A stretch of DNA of 64,000 nt. Origin: Phycobacter azelaicus. Its GTDB lineage: Bacteria > Pseudomonadota > Alphaproteobacteria > Rhodobacterales > Rhodobacteraceae. Position 1 is the first letter of the stretch; every line of letters starts with the position of its first letter. The position numbers were made by a program, and so were the translations under genes. Under the pieces are notes generated by a model that was not told the DNA's origin, made no database searches, and saw only the letters and a program-made list of their open reading frames with translations. Location of the stretch: positions 3,194,001 through 3,258,000 of the forward strand of contig NZ_WKFH01000003.1 in the NCBI RefSeq assembly GCF_014884385.1, read 5' to 3'. Below are positions 55,477 through 64,000 of the stretch, piece after piece.

Positions 55477-56652
55477 ATGATCTCAGTTAACGAAGCGCTT
55501 GCACACCTATTGGAGCTTGCCTCACCGCTGGAAGCCGAGATGGTCCCCCTGGCAGAGGCCGCCGGGCGGGTGCTGGCGCGGGATGTTCCCGCTCGCCGTG
55601 ATCAACCACCGTTTTCAGCCTCTGCCATGGATGGCTATGCGGTAAAAGGCGCCGAGGTGGAACTGCACGCCATGTTCAAGGTGATTGGCGAAGCGGCTGC
55701 CGGTCATCGCTTTGATGGAGTCGTTGGCGCTGGTCAGGCGGTGCGTATCTTTACCGGCGCGCCCATCCCAGAGGGCGCCGGTTTTGTCGTCATTCAGGAA
55801 GATGTGACACGCAAGGGCAATCTGATCACCATCACCGACGAGCCTGGAGATGGCGACAATATCCGCCCGCGCGGCGGTGACTTTTTCGACGGGGATACGG
55901 TTTCGGCGCCGCGGCGTCTAACCCCGTCTGACATCGCTCTCCTTGCAGCCATGAACATAGCCGAAGTCCCGGTTACCCGCCGCCCAGACATCGCACTGAT
56001 TTCAACCGGGGACGAACTGGTGATGCCGGGCAGCACGCCCGGACCGGATCAGATCATTGCCTCCAACACATTTGGCTTGAAGGCCCTTCTTGAAAGCCTT
56101 GGGGCCCATGTGCGTATCCTGCCGATTGCCAGAGATACAATTGGATCGCTCACGACAGCCTTTTCACTAACGTCAGGCGCAGATCTGGTGGTGACGATTG
56201 GCGGGGCCTCTGTTGGCGATCACGATTTGGTCGGAGAAGTGGCTCATAACCTTGGAATGGAGCGGTCATTCTACAAGGTCGCCATGCGTCCAGGAAAACC
56301 CCTTATGGCCGGGCGTATGGGACAGACTGCGATGGTCGGTTTACCGGGAAATCCGGTGTCTGCCATGGTGTGCGGTCATATCTTCCTGGAACCTATGGTC
56401 CGCACAATGCTGGGTGAGAAAAGTATCCAGCCGCGCCGCCTTGAGGCACCTCTGGCTGCGCCGCTGGCTCAAAACGGGCCTAGGGAACACTACATGCGCG
56501 CCGAACTCCAGGACGACGGTCAGATCCGCGCCTTCGACCGCCAGGACAGTTCGCTGTTGTCGGTTCTCGCCAAAGCCAATGCCCTGCTAATCCGCCCCCC
56601 CCATGATCCGGCGCGGGATGCGAATGAAACCGTCAGCTACATTCGGATCTAA
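55477..56652 (+). CDS. moeA: molybdopterin molybdenumtransferase
   Basis: Inserts molybdate into adenylated molybdopterin. The 391-residue protein has PPFSASAMDGYAVKG, FTGAPIPEGAGFVVIQEDV, RPRGGDFF, LISTGDELVMPG, SNTFGLKALLESLGA, VTIGGASVGDHDLV and VGLPGNPVSAMV. It is contiguous with moaC, with no spacer, so both are expressed from the trp transcript. Confidence 0.97.
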   Translation: MISVNEALAHLLELASPLEAEMVPLAEAAGRVLARDVPARRDQPPFSASAMDGYAVKGAEVELHAMFKVIGEAAAGHRFDGVVGAGQAVRIFTGAPIPEGAGFVVIQEDVTRKGNLITITDEPGDGDNIRPRGGDFFDGDTVSAPRRLTPSDIALLAAMNIAEVPVTRRPDIALISTGDELVMPGSTPGPDQIIASNTFGLKALLESLGAHVRILPIARDTIGSLTTAFSLTSGADLVVTIGGASVGDHDLVGEVAHNLGMERSFYKVAMRPGKPLMAGRMGQTAMVGLPGNPVSAMVCGHIFLEPMVRTMLGEKSIQPRRLEAPLAAPLAQNGPREHYMRAELQDDGQIRAFDRQDSSLLSVLAKANALLIRPPHDPARDANETVSYIRI

Positions 56653-56731
56653 TCTGCTTTTTCCCGCACCACAGGCATAAAGCTTTTGCAAAAACCCGAG
56701 AACACCTCTGTCCAGAGTTGACACAAATCGT

Positions 56732-56746
56732 GAACAGGAGTAGAAC
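56732..56746. promoter_or_regulatory. SOS box (alphaproteobacterial LexA operator)
   Basis: GAACAGGAGTAGAAC matches GAAC-N7-GAAC exactly, 32 bp before the lexA start. It implies that lexA is autoregulated from its own promoter although it follows moeA. Confidence 0.88.
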
Positions 56747-56778
56747 AAACCAAAGCAATCTGGCGCAAAGGGATGAAC

Positions 56779-57486
56779 ATGCTCACAAAAAAGCAACTGG
56801 ACCTGTTGGAGTTCATTAACGCCCGGATGCAAAAGGACGGTGTGCCGCCCAGTTTTGACGAAATGAAGATCGCCTTGGATCTGCGTTCCAAATCCGGGAT
56901 TCATCGGCTTATTACCGCGCTTGAGGAACGAGGGTTCATCCGTCGCCTCGCACATCGGGCTCGGGCGATAGAGATTCTGCGCCTCCCAGAGTCCCTTGGA
57001 GGGGAGAGACAGTTCAAGCCAACTGTCGTATCTGGCGGAAAACCCGATGTTCATGCCGCGCCCTCCCCAGCCGCAGAGGCAGCGTCTCTCTCGGTCGCAA
57101 CCGCTCTGGAGCTGCCCGTGATGGGGCGCATCGCAGCCGGTGTTCCGATCGAAGCGATCAGCCATGTGTCAAACAGGATCAGCGTGCCCAGCTCTATGCT
57201 AAGCGCCAACGGTGCCCATTATGCGCTTGAGGTGCGGGGGGACTCCATGATCAATGTCGGCATCAATGACGGGGACACCGTCGTGATCCGCGAGACGGAT
57301 ACCGCAGATGACGGAGACATCGTGGTCGCACTTGTCGAGGGTCACGAAGCGACGCTCAAGAAGATTTTCCGACGCAACACGACCATCGAGCTGGAAGCCG
57401 CAAACCCGGCCTATGCGACGCGCAGCTACCCTGCCGATCAGGTGAAGGTTCAGGGACGCCTCGTAGGCTTGATCCGCAGTTACTGA
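56779..57486 (+). CDS. lexA: SOS repressor LexA
   Basis: The 235-residue SOS repressor. The N-terminal winged HTH ([38 protein letters not shown]) precedes a long linker and the C-terminal S24 peptidase domain. The self-cleavage site is Ala120-Gly121 ([10 protein letters not shown]), and the catalytic pair is Ser156 (RGDSMIN) and Lys194 (ATLKKIF). ATG 56779 is preferred because AAAGGG lies 6-7 bases upstream. ATG 56773 abuts it. An SOS box lies upstream. Confidence 0.97.
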   Translation: MLTKKQLDLLEFINARMQKDGVPPSFDEMKIALDLRSKSGIHRLITALEERGFIRRLAHRARAIEILRLPESLGGERQFKPTVVSGGKPDVHAAPSPAAEAASLSVATALELPVMGRIAAGVPIEAISHVSNRISVPSSMLSANGAHYALEVRGDSMINVGINDGDTVVIRETDTADDGDIVVALVEGHEATLKKIFRRNTTIELEAANPAYATRSYPADQVKVQGRLVGLIRSY

Positions 57487-57581
57487 GTGGGTCCAGCACG
57501 GCAGACTTTTGGGTCTGTTCGGCGACGGATGTTGCGGCAACTCAGGTGCGTGGGCTCGGGGCCAGAAGATTGCGTTCAAGA

Positions 57582-59693
57582 TCAGTTTGAACCGAGGGCG
57601 GCGAGTGATCTAATTCCGGGACGTTGGTAAGCCTCTGTCTGATTTCCGCTTTCTCTCCTTGCGCCTGTCCACAACCTGATCCCGGCCATTTCAGAGGCAG
57701 TCGTAATATTTCCGAGCCCGTCAATGTCGAGACTTCCTGTGCGTCGCAACCGCTCGGGCCCGAAGACTTCACATGGTCCAGCTGGGGCAATATCTACTGT
57801 CGCGACGACGATCTGTTGGGACGTGCAGGATCGCATAAGCCTTGCAGCCCCACGCCCGGTAACATGAACAATGCTAAATGCGTCAATGTGTACTTCTTGA
57901 GGCAGAACGGTGGTCCTTTCCCTCTGTCTTGGAGCGGCGGTCGCATTCCAACGCGCGAAGGCCTCCGTCTGGGTTGCAACATCGCCATCATTTTCGAGCC
58001 AAACCCTCGCCGCAAAACTCTGGCCCTTGTCGCGTGACAGCGCACGTCCCTCAGGCCCAAGTACTCCGACCAATTGCCCTGTCGTCCCAACCAGGACCAA
58101 CGGGCGCGAAGCCTGCGTCCAGAGGCCGAATGCAGTGACAATCGGTATGACACCCACCCACCGAAGGCGCCCATGCCAGATCAAAACGACCAGCGCTCCA
58201 AAGGCCATCAAAGGAAGCACAATCGAATCTGGCTGGATCACCCGGCGTTGCGCCCCCGGGAGATCGGCGATGGACTCCGCGACCCAGAGAATCCATCGCA
58301 AGCCTGCGTCCAGCAGCTCCAGAGGTAGGGCCTCGGCTCCAAATGGCAGGAGACATAGCGAGATGATCGCCGCCGGCACGACGATCATACCCATCACGGG
58401 CACTGCTAGCAGGTTCGCGGGAAGGCCATAGTGGGACACTGTGTTAAAATGCGCGGCACCAAATGGAGCGGTGGCCAGCCCTGCCACCAAAGATGCCACC
58501 ATCAGAGCCGTAACCGGACGCAGCCAGCTCGGCCCAAGCGTCAGCCCGCTGTCACGGACCCAGGCGAAAATCCCAACGAGGGCCGCAGTTGCGGCAAAAC
58601 TCATCTGGAACCCGGGGCTGAGCAGCGTTTCAGGGCGCCTCAGAAGTACGAGAAAGGCAGCGACTGCAACAGCCCGCAAAGAGATTGCGCGCCGGTCCAT
58701 CAGGACAGCTCCGAACATGACGACCACCATGATGAAGGCACGTTCGGTCGCAACGTTGCCGCCCGACAGAGCCAGGTACCCGGAAGCCGCAACAAGGGCG
58801 ACCGCTGCCGCTATTTTCTTGGTGTTCACCCGTAGCGCCAGAGCCGGAATCAAACACAGGCCAAACCGCAACGCGCCAAAGACGAAGCCCGCAACGAGGC
58901 CCATGTGAAGCCCAGAAATGGCCAGCAGATGCGCCAGATTGCTGGCCCGCAAATCCTGCAAGGTTGCCTGATTGACGCCGCTGCGATCTCCGGTGGTGAT
59001 GGCCGCAGCCACCGCGCCCACTTCGCCCGGCAGCCTTTGGTGCAAAAAGGACGTGATGTTCTGACGGATCCGGGCAATCGACAACCTCGTGTCGGCCGGT
59101 TCGATCATCATGACCGCAACCTTGGTATCGCCGCTCGCCCCCAACTGCTTGAACCAAGCGTGCCTGCGAAAATCAAATCCTCCGGGCTCAGCTGGCCCTT
59201 GTGGCGGCAACAAGTGAGCGGTTGTGGCGATCCGCGCACCGACAGGGGGAAGCCGATCATCGGCAAGGACGGACAGCCGGACAAAGGCAGGCGTCCTGTC
59301 TGCCGGGACGTTCCGGAGCCGCACCTCGTCCAGAGTGAGACGGAAATGGTCCCGGCCTGATCTGTCAATATGAACCAGTTGCCCTTCAACCGGACCATAG
59401 TATCGGTAGCTGAGCACCGGCGCCTCTAGCAGATGCGCTCGCACCCCGGCCACGTTAAACCCGACGACCACCAGTAATGCAGCCCGCGCCAAAAGTCCGA
59501 TTGCCTGCGGGCGCAACGCAGGCACGGCGCAAAGCACACCCAGCCCCGCGACCGACGCATAGGTCGCGGCGCCCGGCTCAACCGGCAAGGCAAAATAGAC
59601 CCCTATTCCAAGCCCCAGAAACACCGGCCCCCAGGCCAGCAGATGTCCCCTCTGAACCTGTAGCAGCTGGTCGAGGATACGCATCATTCCCAT
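57582..59693 (-). CDS. comEC: ComEC/Rec2-family membrane protein
   Basis: DNA-uptake channel family. The 703-residue protein has N-terminal helices, the soluble DUF4131 segment (GPVEGQLVHIDRSGRDHFRL) and the competence core (AITTGDRSGVNQATLQDLRA, LLAISGLHMGLVAGFVFGAL, LLSPGFQMSFAATAALVGIF). It ends with a short soluble tail and no HxHxDH metallo-beta-lactamase motif, as in many alphaproteobacterial forms. ATG 59693 with AGGAG upstream is chosen over the open frame to 59885. It is convergent with lexA and divergent from gltX. Confidence 0.93.
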   Translation of the reverse strand: MGMMRILDQLLQVQRGHLLAWGPVFLGLGIGVYFALPVEPGAATYASVAGLGVLCAVPALRPQAIGLLARAALLVVVGFNVAGVRAHLLEAPVLSYRYYGPVEGQLVHIDRSGRDHFRLTLDEVRLRNVPADRTPAFVRLSVLADDRLPPVGARIATTAHLLPPQGPAEPGGFDFRRHAWFKQLGASGDTKVAVMMIEPADTRLSIARIRQNITSFLHQRLPGEVGAVAAAITTGDRSGVNQATLQDLRASNLAHLLAISGLHMGLVAGFVFGALRFGLCLIPALALRVNTKKIAAAVALVAASGYLALSGGNVATERAFIMVVVMFGAVLMDRRAISLRAVAVAAFLVLLRRPETLLSPGFQMSFAATAALVGIFAWVRDSGLTLGPSWLRPVTALMVASLVAGLATAPFGAAHFNTVSHYGLPANLLAVPVMGMIVVPAAIISLCLLPFGAEALPLELLDAGLRWILWVAESIADLPGAQRRVIQPDSIVLPLMAFGALVVLIWHGRLRWVGVIPIVTAFGLWTQASRPLVLVGTTGQLVGVLGPEGRALSRDKGQSFAARVWLENDGDVATQTEAFARWNATAAPRQRERTTVLPQEVHIDAFSIVHVTGRGAARLMRSCTSQQIVVATVDIAPAGPCEVFGPERLRRTGSLDIDGLGNITTASEMAGIRLWTGARRESGNQTEAYQRPGIRSLAALGSN

Positions 59694-59772
59694 GCTTGCT
59701 CCTGACCCTTTGGGTGGGTAGACAGGCGGAAACGCTACTCCTCTTATGGTTTCCAAAAGGTAAATCGCCCCC

Positions 59773-61173
59773 ATGTCCACTCCGGTTGTCACCCGTTTCG
59801 CCCCCTCGCCCACCGGCTTTTTGCACATTGGCGGCGCGCGCACTGCGCTGTTCAACTGGCTGTATGCCCGCGGCCGTGGCGGCAAGTTCCTGCTGCGGAT
59901 CGAAGATACCGACCGGGAGCGTTCTACCCCCGAAGCAACAGCCGCAATTCTTCAGGGCCTCACGTGGCTGGGCCTTGATCACGATGGAGATGTCGTCAGC
60001 CAGTTCGCCCGCGCGGACCGCCATGCGGACGTTGCCCACCAGTTGTTGGCCGAAGGAAAGGCCTACAAGTGCTTTGCAACGCAGGAAGAGATTTCGGCCT
60101 TTCGCGACGCGGCCCGCGCCGAGGGCAAATCGACCCTCTATCGCTCCCCCTGGCGGGATGCGCCGCCCGAAAGCCACCCGGACGGGCCCTTTGTTGTGCG
60201 CATCAAGGCACCGCAGGATGGCACCACGGTCATCCGCGATGAGGTGCAGGGGGATGTGACCATCCGCAACGATCAGCTTGACGACATGATCCTGCTGCGC
60301 TCGGATGGCACACCTGTCTACATGCTGGCCGTGGTGGTGGACGATCACGATATGGGAGTAACCCATGTGATCCGCGGCGATGACCACCTCAACAATGCAG
60401 CGCGTCAGATGATGATTTACGAGGCGATGGGCTGGGATGTACCAGTCTGGGCGCATATTCCGCTGATCCACGGACCGGATGGAAAAAAGCTCTCCAAACG
60501 CCACGGCGCTCTGGGCGCACAGGAATACCAGGCGATGGGATATCCGGCCGCTGGCATGCGCAATTACCTGGCCCGCCTGGGCTGGAGCCACGGGGATGAT
60601 GAGTTCTTCACCGACGCGCAGGCGCGCGACTGGTTCGACCTTGATGGAATTGGGAAAAGCCCCGCCCGGTTTGACACGAAAAAACTCGAAAGCCTATGCG
60701 GGCAGCATATCGCCGTTAGCGATGACGCCGCGTTGCGGCAGGAGATAGAAGCCTATCTCGCCGCCGCAGGAGAGCCCGCATTGACTGACGTGCAGTCAAA
60801 TGATCTTGAACGCGCAATGTACTGCCTCAAGGATCGCGCAAAGACATTTCCAGAACTCCTTGAAAAAGCACATTTCATCCTGACGTCTCGCCCGATTGAA
60901 CCAGATGCGAAGGCCGCAAAGGCTTTGGCATCTGTATCCGACGGTATACTGAATGAATTGACGCCGCAGTTGCAAAGTGCTAGCTGGACGCGTGAGGATC
61001 TGGAGGCGCTTCTCAACGCATTTGCGGAAGCACAGGATACCAAGTTCGGAAAGCTGGCCGGCCCGTTGCGGGCTGCCCTTGCAGGCCGCGCGGTAACGCC
61101 TTCGGTGTTCGACATGATGCTTATTCTGGGCCGCGACGAGACTCTGGCCCGATTGACCGACGCAGCAGGCTGA
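59773..61173 (+). CDS. gltX: glutamyl-tRNA synthetase
   Basis: Class I synthetase of 466 residues. The HIGH motif is seen in [20 protein letters not shown], then [30 protein letters not shown] and the KMSKS equivalent [12 protein letters not shown]. The C-terminal anticodon-binding region is present. It stands divergent from comEC and is followed by hairpins that also form the gltA leader. Confidence 0.97.
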   Translation: MSTPVVTRFAPSPTGFLHIGGARTALFNWLYARGRGGKFLLRIEDTDRERSTPEATAAILQGLTWLGLDHDGDVVSQFARADRHADVAHQLLAEGKAYKCFATQEEISAFRDAARAEGKSTLYRSPWRDAPPESHPDGPFVVRIKAPQDGTTVIRDEVQGDVTIRNDQLDDMILLRSDGTPVYMLAVVVDDHDMGVTHVIRGDDHLNNAARQMMIYEAMGWDVPVWAHIPLIHGPDGKKLSKRHGALGAQEYQAMGYPAAGMRNYLARLGWSHGDDEFFTDAQARDWFDLDGIGKSPARFDTKKLESLCGQHIAVSDDAALRQEIEAYLAAAGEPALTDVQSNDLERAMYCLKDRAKTFPELLEKAHFILTSRPIEPDAKAAKALASVSDGILNELTPQLQSASWTREDLEALLNAFAEAQDTKFGKLAGPLRAALAGRAVTPSVFDMMLILGRDETLARLTDAAG

Positions 61174-61220
61174 TCCCAGCCCTTAATCCTTGGGTAAGCC
61201 TGTTTCGATACGACCTCATC

Positions 61221-61278
61221 CGCGCGATACCTCGCGCGGGTGCTGCCTGCCCAAAGCCCGGATGCGATCCGGGTTTTT
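61221..61278 (+). terminator. tandem hairpins ending in a terminator, gltX-gltA
   Basis: CGCGCGA/TCGCGCG (61221-61238), then CCCGGAT-GCG-ATCCGGG (61257-61273) followed by five T. It reads as the gltX terminator but ends only 25 nt before the gltA start codon. A possible gltA promoter, CTTGGG-N16-GATACG (about 61190-61212), would place it in the gltA leader. Confidence 0.75.
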
Positions 61279-61303
61279 GCGCCTGTAACAGGAAGGGACA
61301 TCT

Positions 61304-62599
61304 ATGACCGATTCAAACAAGACAGCCCAGCTCAGCCTGAATGGCGAAACCTACGAGCTTCCCATTTTCTCTCCGACGGCCGGGCCAGATGTTCTGGACA
61401 TCCGCAAGCTGTACGCTCAGGCCGGCGTCTTTACTTACGATCCGGGCTTTACTTCGACTGCAAGCTGCGACAGCACCATCACCTTCATCGACGGTGGCAA
61501 AGGCGAGCTTCTGCACCGCGGCTACCCGATCGATCAGCTGGCCTCGCAATCTCATCACCTCGAAGTCTGCTATCTGCTGCTTTATGGTGAACTTCCGACC
61601 GCAACCCAACTGGAAGACTTTGAAACCCGTGTGACCCGTCACACCATGGTGCACGAGCAGATGCACAACTTCTTCCGTGGTTTCCGCCGGGACGCACACC
61701 CGATGGCAACCTTGGTGGGCGTTGTGGGCGCGATGTCGGCCTTCTACCACGACTCCACGGACATCAACGATCCCTGGCAGCGCGAAGTGGCTGCAATCCG
61801 CCTGATTGCGAAACTGCCCACAATTGCCGCGATGGCCTACAAGTATTCCATCGGCCAGCCATTCGTGTACCCCCGCAACGATCTCGACTACGCTGCGAAC
61901 TTCCTGCACATGTGCTTCTCCGTACCGGCAGAAGAGTACCACGTGGACCCGATCCTCGCTCGTGCCATGGACCGTATCTTCATTCTGCACGCCGACCACG
62001 AGCAGAACGCCTCAACCTCGACCGTGCGTTTGGCTTCTTCTTCGGGTGCCAACCCCTTCGCCTGTATCGCTGCCGGTATCGCCTGCCTTTGGGGTCCGGC
62101 ACATGGCGGCGCCAACCAGGCGTGCCTCGAGATGCTGAAAGAAATCGGCACCGTCGATCGCATCCCAGAGTTCCTGGCCCGTGCCAAGGACAAGAACGAC
62201 CCGTTCCGACTGATGGGCTTTGGTCACCGCGTCTACAAAAACACCGACCCGCGCGCCAAGGTGTTGAAGCAATCGGCTGACGAGGTGCTCGAGCTTCTGG
62301 GCGTCGAGGACAATCCGCTCCTGCAGGTTGCCAAGGAGCTTGAACAGACCGCGCTCAACGATCCTTACTTCATCGAGAAGAAACTCTTCCCGAATGTGGA
62401 CTTCTATTCGGGCATCATCCTTGAGGCGATGGGCTTCCCGACATCTATGTTCACGCCGATCTTTGCCCTGTCGCGCACCGTCGGCTGGATCTCCCAGTGG
62501 AAAGAGATGATCGCAGACCCACAGAACAAGATCGGTCGTCCGCGTCAGCTCTACCTTGGCGAGACCGCGCGTAACTACGTCGACATCGAAAACCGCTGA
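61304..62599 (+). CDS. gltA: citrate synthase
   Basis: First step of the TCA cycle. The 431-residue type II enzyme (hexameric Gram-negative form) has an N-terminal beta domain ([20 protein letters not shown]), [37 protein letters not shown] (catalytic His), [18 protein letters not shown] (second His) and [20 protein letters not shown] (catalytic Asp). GGAAGGGACATCT precedes the ATG. Confidence 0.98.
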   Translation: MTDSNKTAQLSLNGETYELPIFSPTAGPDVLDIRKLYAQAGVFTYDPGFTSTASCDSTITFIDGGKGELLHRGYPIDQLASQSHHLEVCYLLLYGELPTATQLEDFETRVTRHTMVHEQMHNFFRGFRRDAHPMATLVGVVGAMSAFYHDSTDINDPWQREVAAIRLIAKLPTIAAMAYKYSIGQPFVYPRNDLDYAANFLHMCFSVPAEEYHVDPILARAMDRIFILHADHEQNASTSTVRLASSSGANPFACIAAGIACLWGPAHGGANQACLEMLKEIGTVDRIPEFLARAKDKNDPFRLMGFGHRVYKNTDPRAKVLKQSADEVLELLGVEDNPLLQVAKELEQTALNDPYFIEKKLFPNVDFYSGIILEAMGFPTSMFTPIFALSRTVGWISQWKEMIADPQNKIGRPRQLYLGETARNYVDIENR

Positions 62600-62626
62600 A
62601 CCTGAGCAGACCTGACAAGGTTTTTG

Positions 62627-62660
62627 GCCCCGCCGAATAGCTGTCGGCGGGGCTTTTTTA
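62627..62660 (+). terminator. Rho-independent terminator of gltA
   Basis: GCCCCGCCGA/TCGGCGGGGC (62627-62636 and 62644-62653) with a 7-nt loop and a run of T residues. Confidence 0.95.
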
Positions 62661-62855
62661 TCCGCCGGACCGGCACCCAGGTCAAAGCACGGCCCGCGTT
62701 GTCGATAACGTATTCAGGCGCTATCCACGCATAATCCCGCTATCGTTTCCAAATAAGATACGGTCGCAGCATTTTGTTTTTGCTAAGACTTTGACTTGCC
62801 CAGAAGATCACGTTAATTTTCCATAAGTTGTATTTTCTCATTCTGGACGCCCCTT

Positions 62856-63716
62856 ATGATTGCTATTGCCGCCCTCCTCTCCTTTGGTCTTTTGGCCGGG
62901 CTTTTGATCGATTCATCTGACGACGATGATGTGGCTGCAACCGAAGATGACGCATCTTTGCCGGAACCTGGTGAAACAACGCCTCCAGGTGATCTCATCG
63001 AAGGCAGCCCCGCAAACGACACGCTCAACGGCACGAATGCAGGTGAATCCCTCGCCGGACGCTCGGGCAATGATGAAATCCGCGGACTGGCGGGCGACGA
63101 TCGAATCTTCGGCGATGGCGGGAACGACTCGCTCCTTGGCGGGTTCGGGAATGATCTTGTCTCGGGCGGAAACGGCAACGACCAGATGTCTGGCAGCGAA
63201 GGCAACGATACGATCCTTGGCGGTGACGGCAATGATCTGGTCATCGACGGGCTTGGCACCGATAGCATCAATGGCGGCGCGGGCGATGACGTGCTCTGGA
63301 CAAGCTTCTTTGAAGTGGACCCGATCGATGGCACGATACTGTCCGATACCGACACCGGCGCTGATGTGGTCAATGGCGGCGATGGTGACGATACCGTCCT
63401 CTTTGGTCGTGGAGATACCGTTACGGGCGGCAGCGGCGCGGATGAACTGTTTGCAGGTCACTGGCTAGAAACAACTGAACCTGCAACCATAACGGACTTC
63501 GAACGGAGCGAAGACCAGATCGTCTATGGCTACAACCCGGACGATGGACCGGCCCCGCGCCTGACGGTGGTGGATCGCGCAAATGAAGACGGCGGTAGTG
63601 ATGCCATCGTTTTTGCCGACGGCATCGAGGTGCTGCGTGTTCTCAACCAGGATGGCCAGTTCGACCCCACGCGTCACATCCGCCTGTTTGCAGATGGCGG
63701 TATCCCTGTCTCCTGA
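62856..63716 (+). CDS. membrane-anchored RTX (hemolysin-type calcium-binding) protein
   Basis: A 286-residue acidic protein. Residues 2-19 form a hydrophobic helix (IAIAALLSFGLLAGLLID), followed by a run of Asp (DSSDDDD) and about seven RTX nonapeptides of the GGxGxD type (GGNDSLLGGFGNDLVSGGNG) that should fold into a calcium beta-roll. A C-terminal domain has TITDFERSEDQIVYGYNP, as in roseobacter RTX proteins. No secretion genes are adjacent. An N-terminal helix is unusual for a type I secretion substrate, so it may be surface- or membrane-tethered. Confidence 0.87.
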   Translation: MIAIAALLSFGLLAGLLIDSSDDDDVAATEDDASLPEPGETTPPGDLIEGSPANDTLNGTNAGESLAGRSGNDEIRGLAGDDRIFGDGGNDSLLGGFGNDLVSGGNGNDQMSGSEGNDTILGGDGNDLVIDGLGTDSINGGAGDDVLWTSFFEVDPIDGTILSDTDTGADVVNGGDGDDTVLFGRGDTVTGGSGADELFAGHWLETTEPATITDFERSEDQIVYGYNPDDGPAPRLTVVDRANEDGGSDAIVFADGIEVLRVLNQDGQFDPTRHIRLFADGGIPVS

Positions 63717-63746
63717 GGCTCTGCCTCTCATTTACCGAACAAATGA

Positions 63747-63784
63747 GGCCCTGGCACGGAAACCGGCCAGGGCCTTCTTGTTTC
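63747..63784. terminator. terminator between the RTX and enoyl-CoA hydratase genes
   Basis: GGCCCTGGC (63747-63755) pairs with GCCAGGGCC (63766-63774), followed by TTCTTGTTT. It lies between convergent genes. Confidence 0.82.
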
Positions 63785-63806
63785 ACCATGAATAGCGACG
63801 GCAGCC

Positions 63807-64000
63807 TTAGCGACCTTCGAACTTCGCGGGTCGTTTCTCCATGAAGGCGGTTACCCCTTCAAGGAAATCACGGGTCTTCCCGCATTGTCCTTGAAGATGT
63901 GCTTCAGAGGAAAGCTGTTCCGGCAGGCTGTTCTCGTAGCTTCCCCGGATTGCCGTCTTGATTGCTCCAAAGGCCTTGGTCGGGCCATTTGCGAGATAGG
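63807..64000 (-). CDS. enoyl-CoA hydratase/isomerase (C-terminal part)
   Basis: The last 64 codons of a crotonase-family protein running off the right edge. The translation ends in SYENSLPEQLSSEAHLQGQC, a TRDFLEGVTAFMEKRPAKFE block and GR, the typical tail of enoyl-CoA hydratases (xEGVxAFxEKRxPxFxGR). The catalytic loops lie outside the window, so the substrate is not known. Confidence 0.85.
   Translation of the reverse strand, partial: YLANGPTKAFGAIKTAIRGSYENSLPEQLSSEAHLQGQCGKTRDFLEGVTAFMEKRPAKFEGR

Noticed and set aside
1..64000. CRISPR arrays, prophage, insertion sequences or known defence islands
   Set aside because: No repeat-spacer pattern, transposase, integrase, phage structural gene or restriction gene was seen. 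The single HNH protein matches a housekeeping subgroup.

Overview
The window looks like a chromosomal segment of a marine alphaproteobacterium in the Rhodobacteraceae, most like the Roseobacter group. This is judged from protein content and gene order, not from a database search. Pointers are high GC with many GTG starts and ATGA overlaps, a fused indolepyruvate ferredoxin oxidoreductase, a B12-dependent NrdJ, a citramalate synthase, a non-pyrrolysine MttB homologue, a GAAC-N7-GAAC SOS box before lexA, a CtrA-type TTAA-N7-TTAA site and an RTX protein. I see no prophage, insertion sequence, CRISPR array or classical defence system. Most of the window is core metabolism, with a few accessory patches.

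Layout. 1-1306: a MocR-type regulator (cut by the left edge) divergent from a DUF1127 protein, with GTATCA repeats and a palindrome between them. 1341-2871: speD-speE with promoter, leader hairpin and terminator. 2899-6239 (minus): ccmE, argC, murI and an acyltransferase. 6436-9861 (minus): the fused IOR gene, divergent from a LysR gene. 11017-11127: a probable small RNA with an RpoH-like promoter, a CCUCCC linker and a strong terminator. 11464-15198: purL, bolA, two small membrane proteins and a monothiol glutaredoxin gene. 15245-16467 (minus): zapA and a coiled-coil partner, divergent from tkt. 18963-20248: tRNA-Leu, a DedA-like gene and a dsbB-like gene.

20254-22778: an Lrp-type regulator divergent from arginase and ornithine cyclodeaminase. 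22782-26934: HNH nuclease, RluE-type pseudouridine synthase, esterase, DNA glycosylase and an MFS transporter. 27018-30881 (minus): cysS-cimA-squalene/phytoene synthase-like. 31134-33671: a small beta-barrel candidate, a candidate 30-codon ORF and the MttB homologue. 33791-37025: a surface-glycan cassette of an FkbM methyltransferase, two tandem GT25 enzymes and a GT11 fucosyltransferase. 37184-40855 (minus): nrdJ, followed upstream by about 860 bp without a convincing gene but with NrdR-like and CtrA-like sites, then tRNA-Pro. 41833-43607 (minus): DUF192 protein, double cold-shock protein, pdxH. 43830-50112: fabI, gpt, an aminotransferase, ppiD and trpE.

50162-64000: a divergent polysaccharide deacetylase (minus), then trpG-trpD-ung-trpC-moaC-moeA-lexA (plus), comEC (minus), gltX and gltA (plus), a membrane-anchored RTX protein and the end of an enoyl-CoA hydratase (minus).

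How the genes connect. SpeD and SpeE form one spermidine module. Arginase and cyclodeaminase turn arginine into proline under the adjacent Lrp-type regulator. TrpE, TrpG, TrpD and TrpC make up most of tryptophan synthesis and are stitched to molybdopterin genes and lexA. BolA and the CGFS glutaredoxin are classical iron-sulfur partners. The most interesting non-coding signals are the small RNA at 11051-11127, the hairpin array at 13647-13782, the regulated-looking gene-poor stretch at 40856-41712 and the terminator-like hairpin in the gltA leader.
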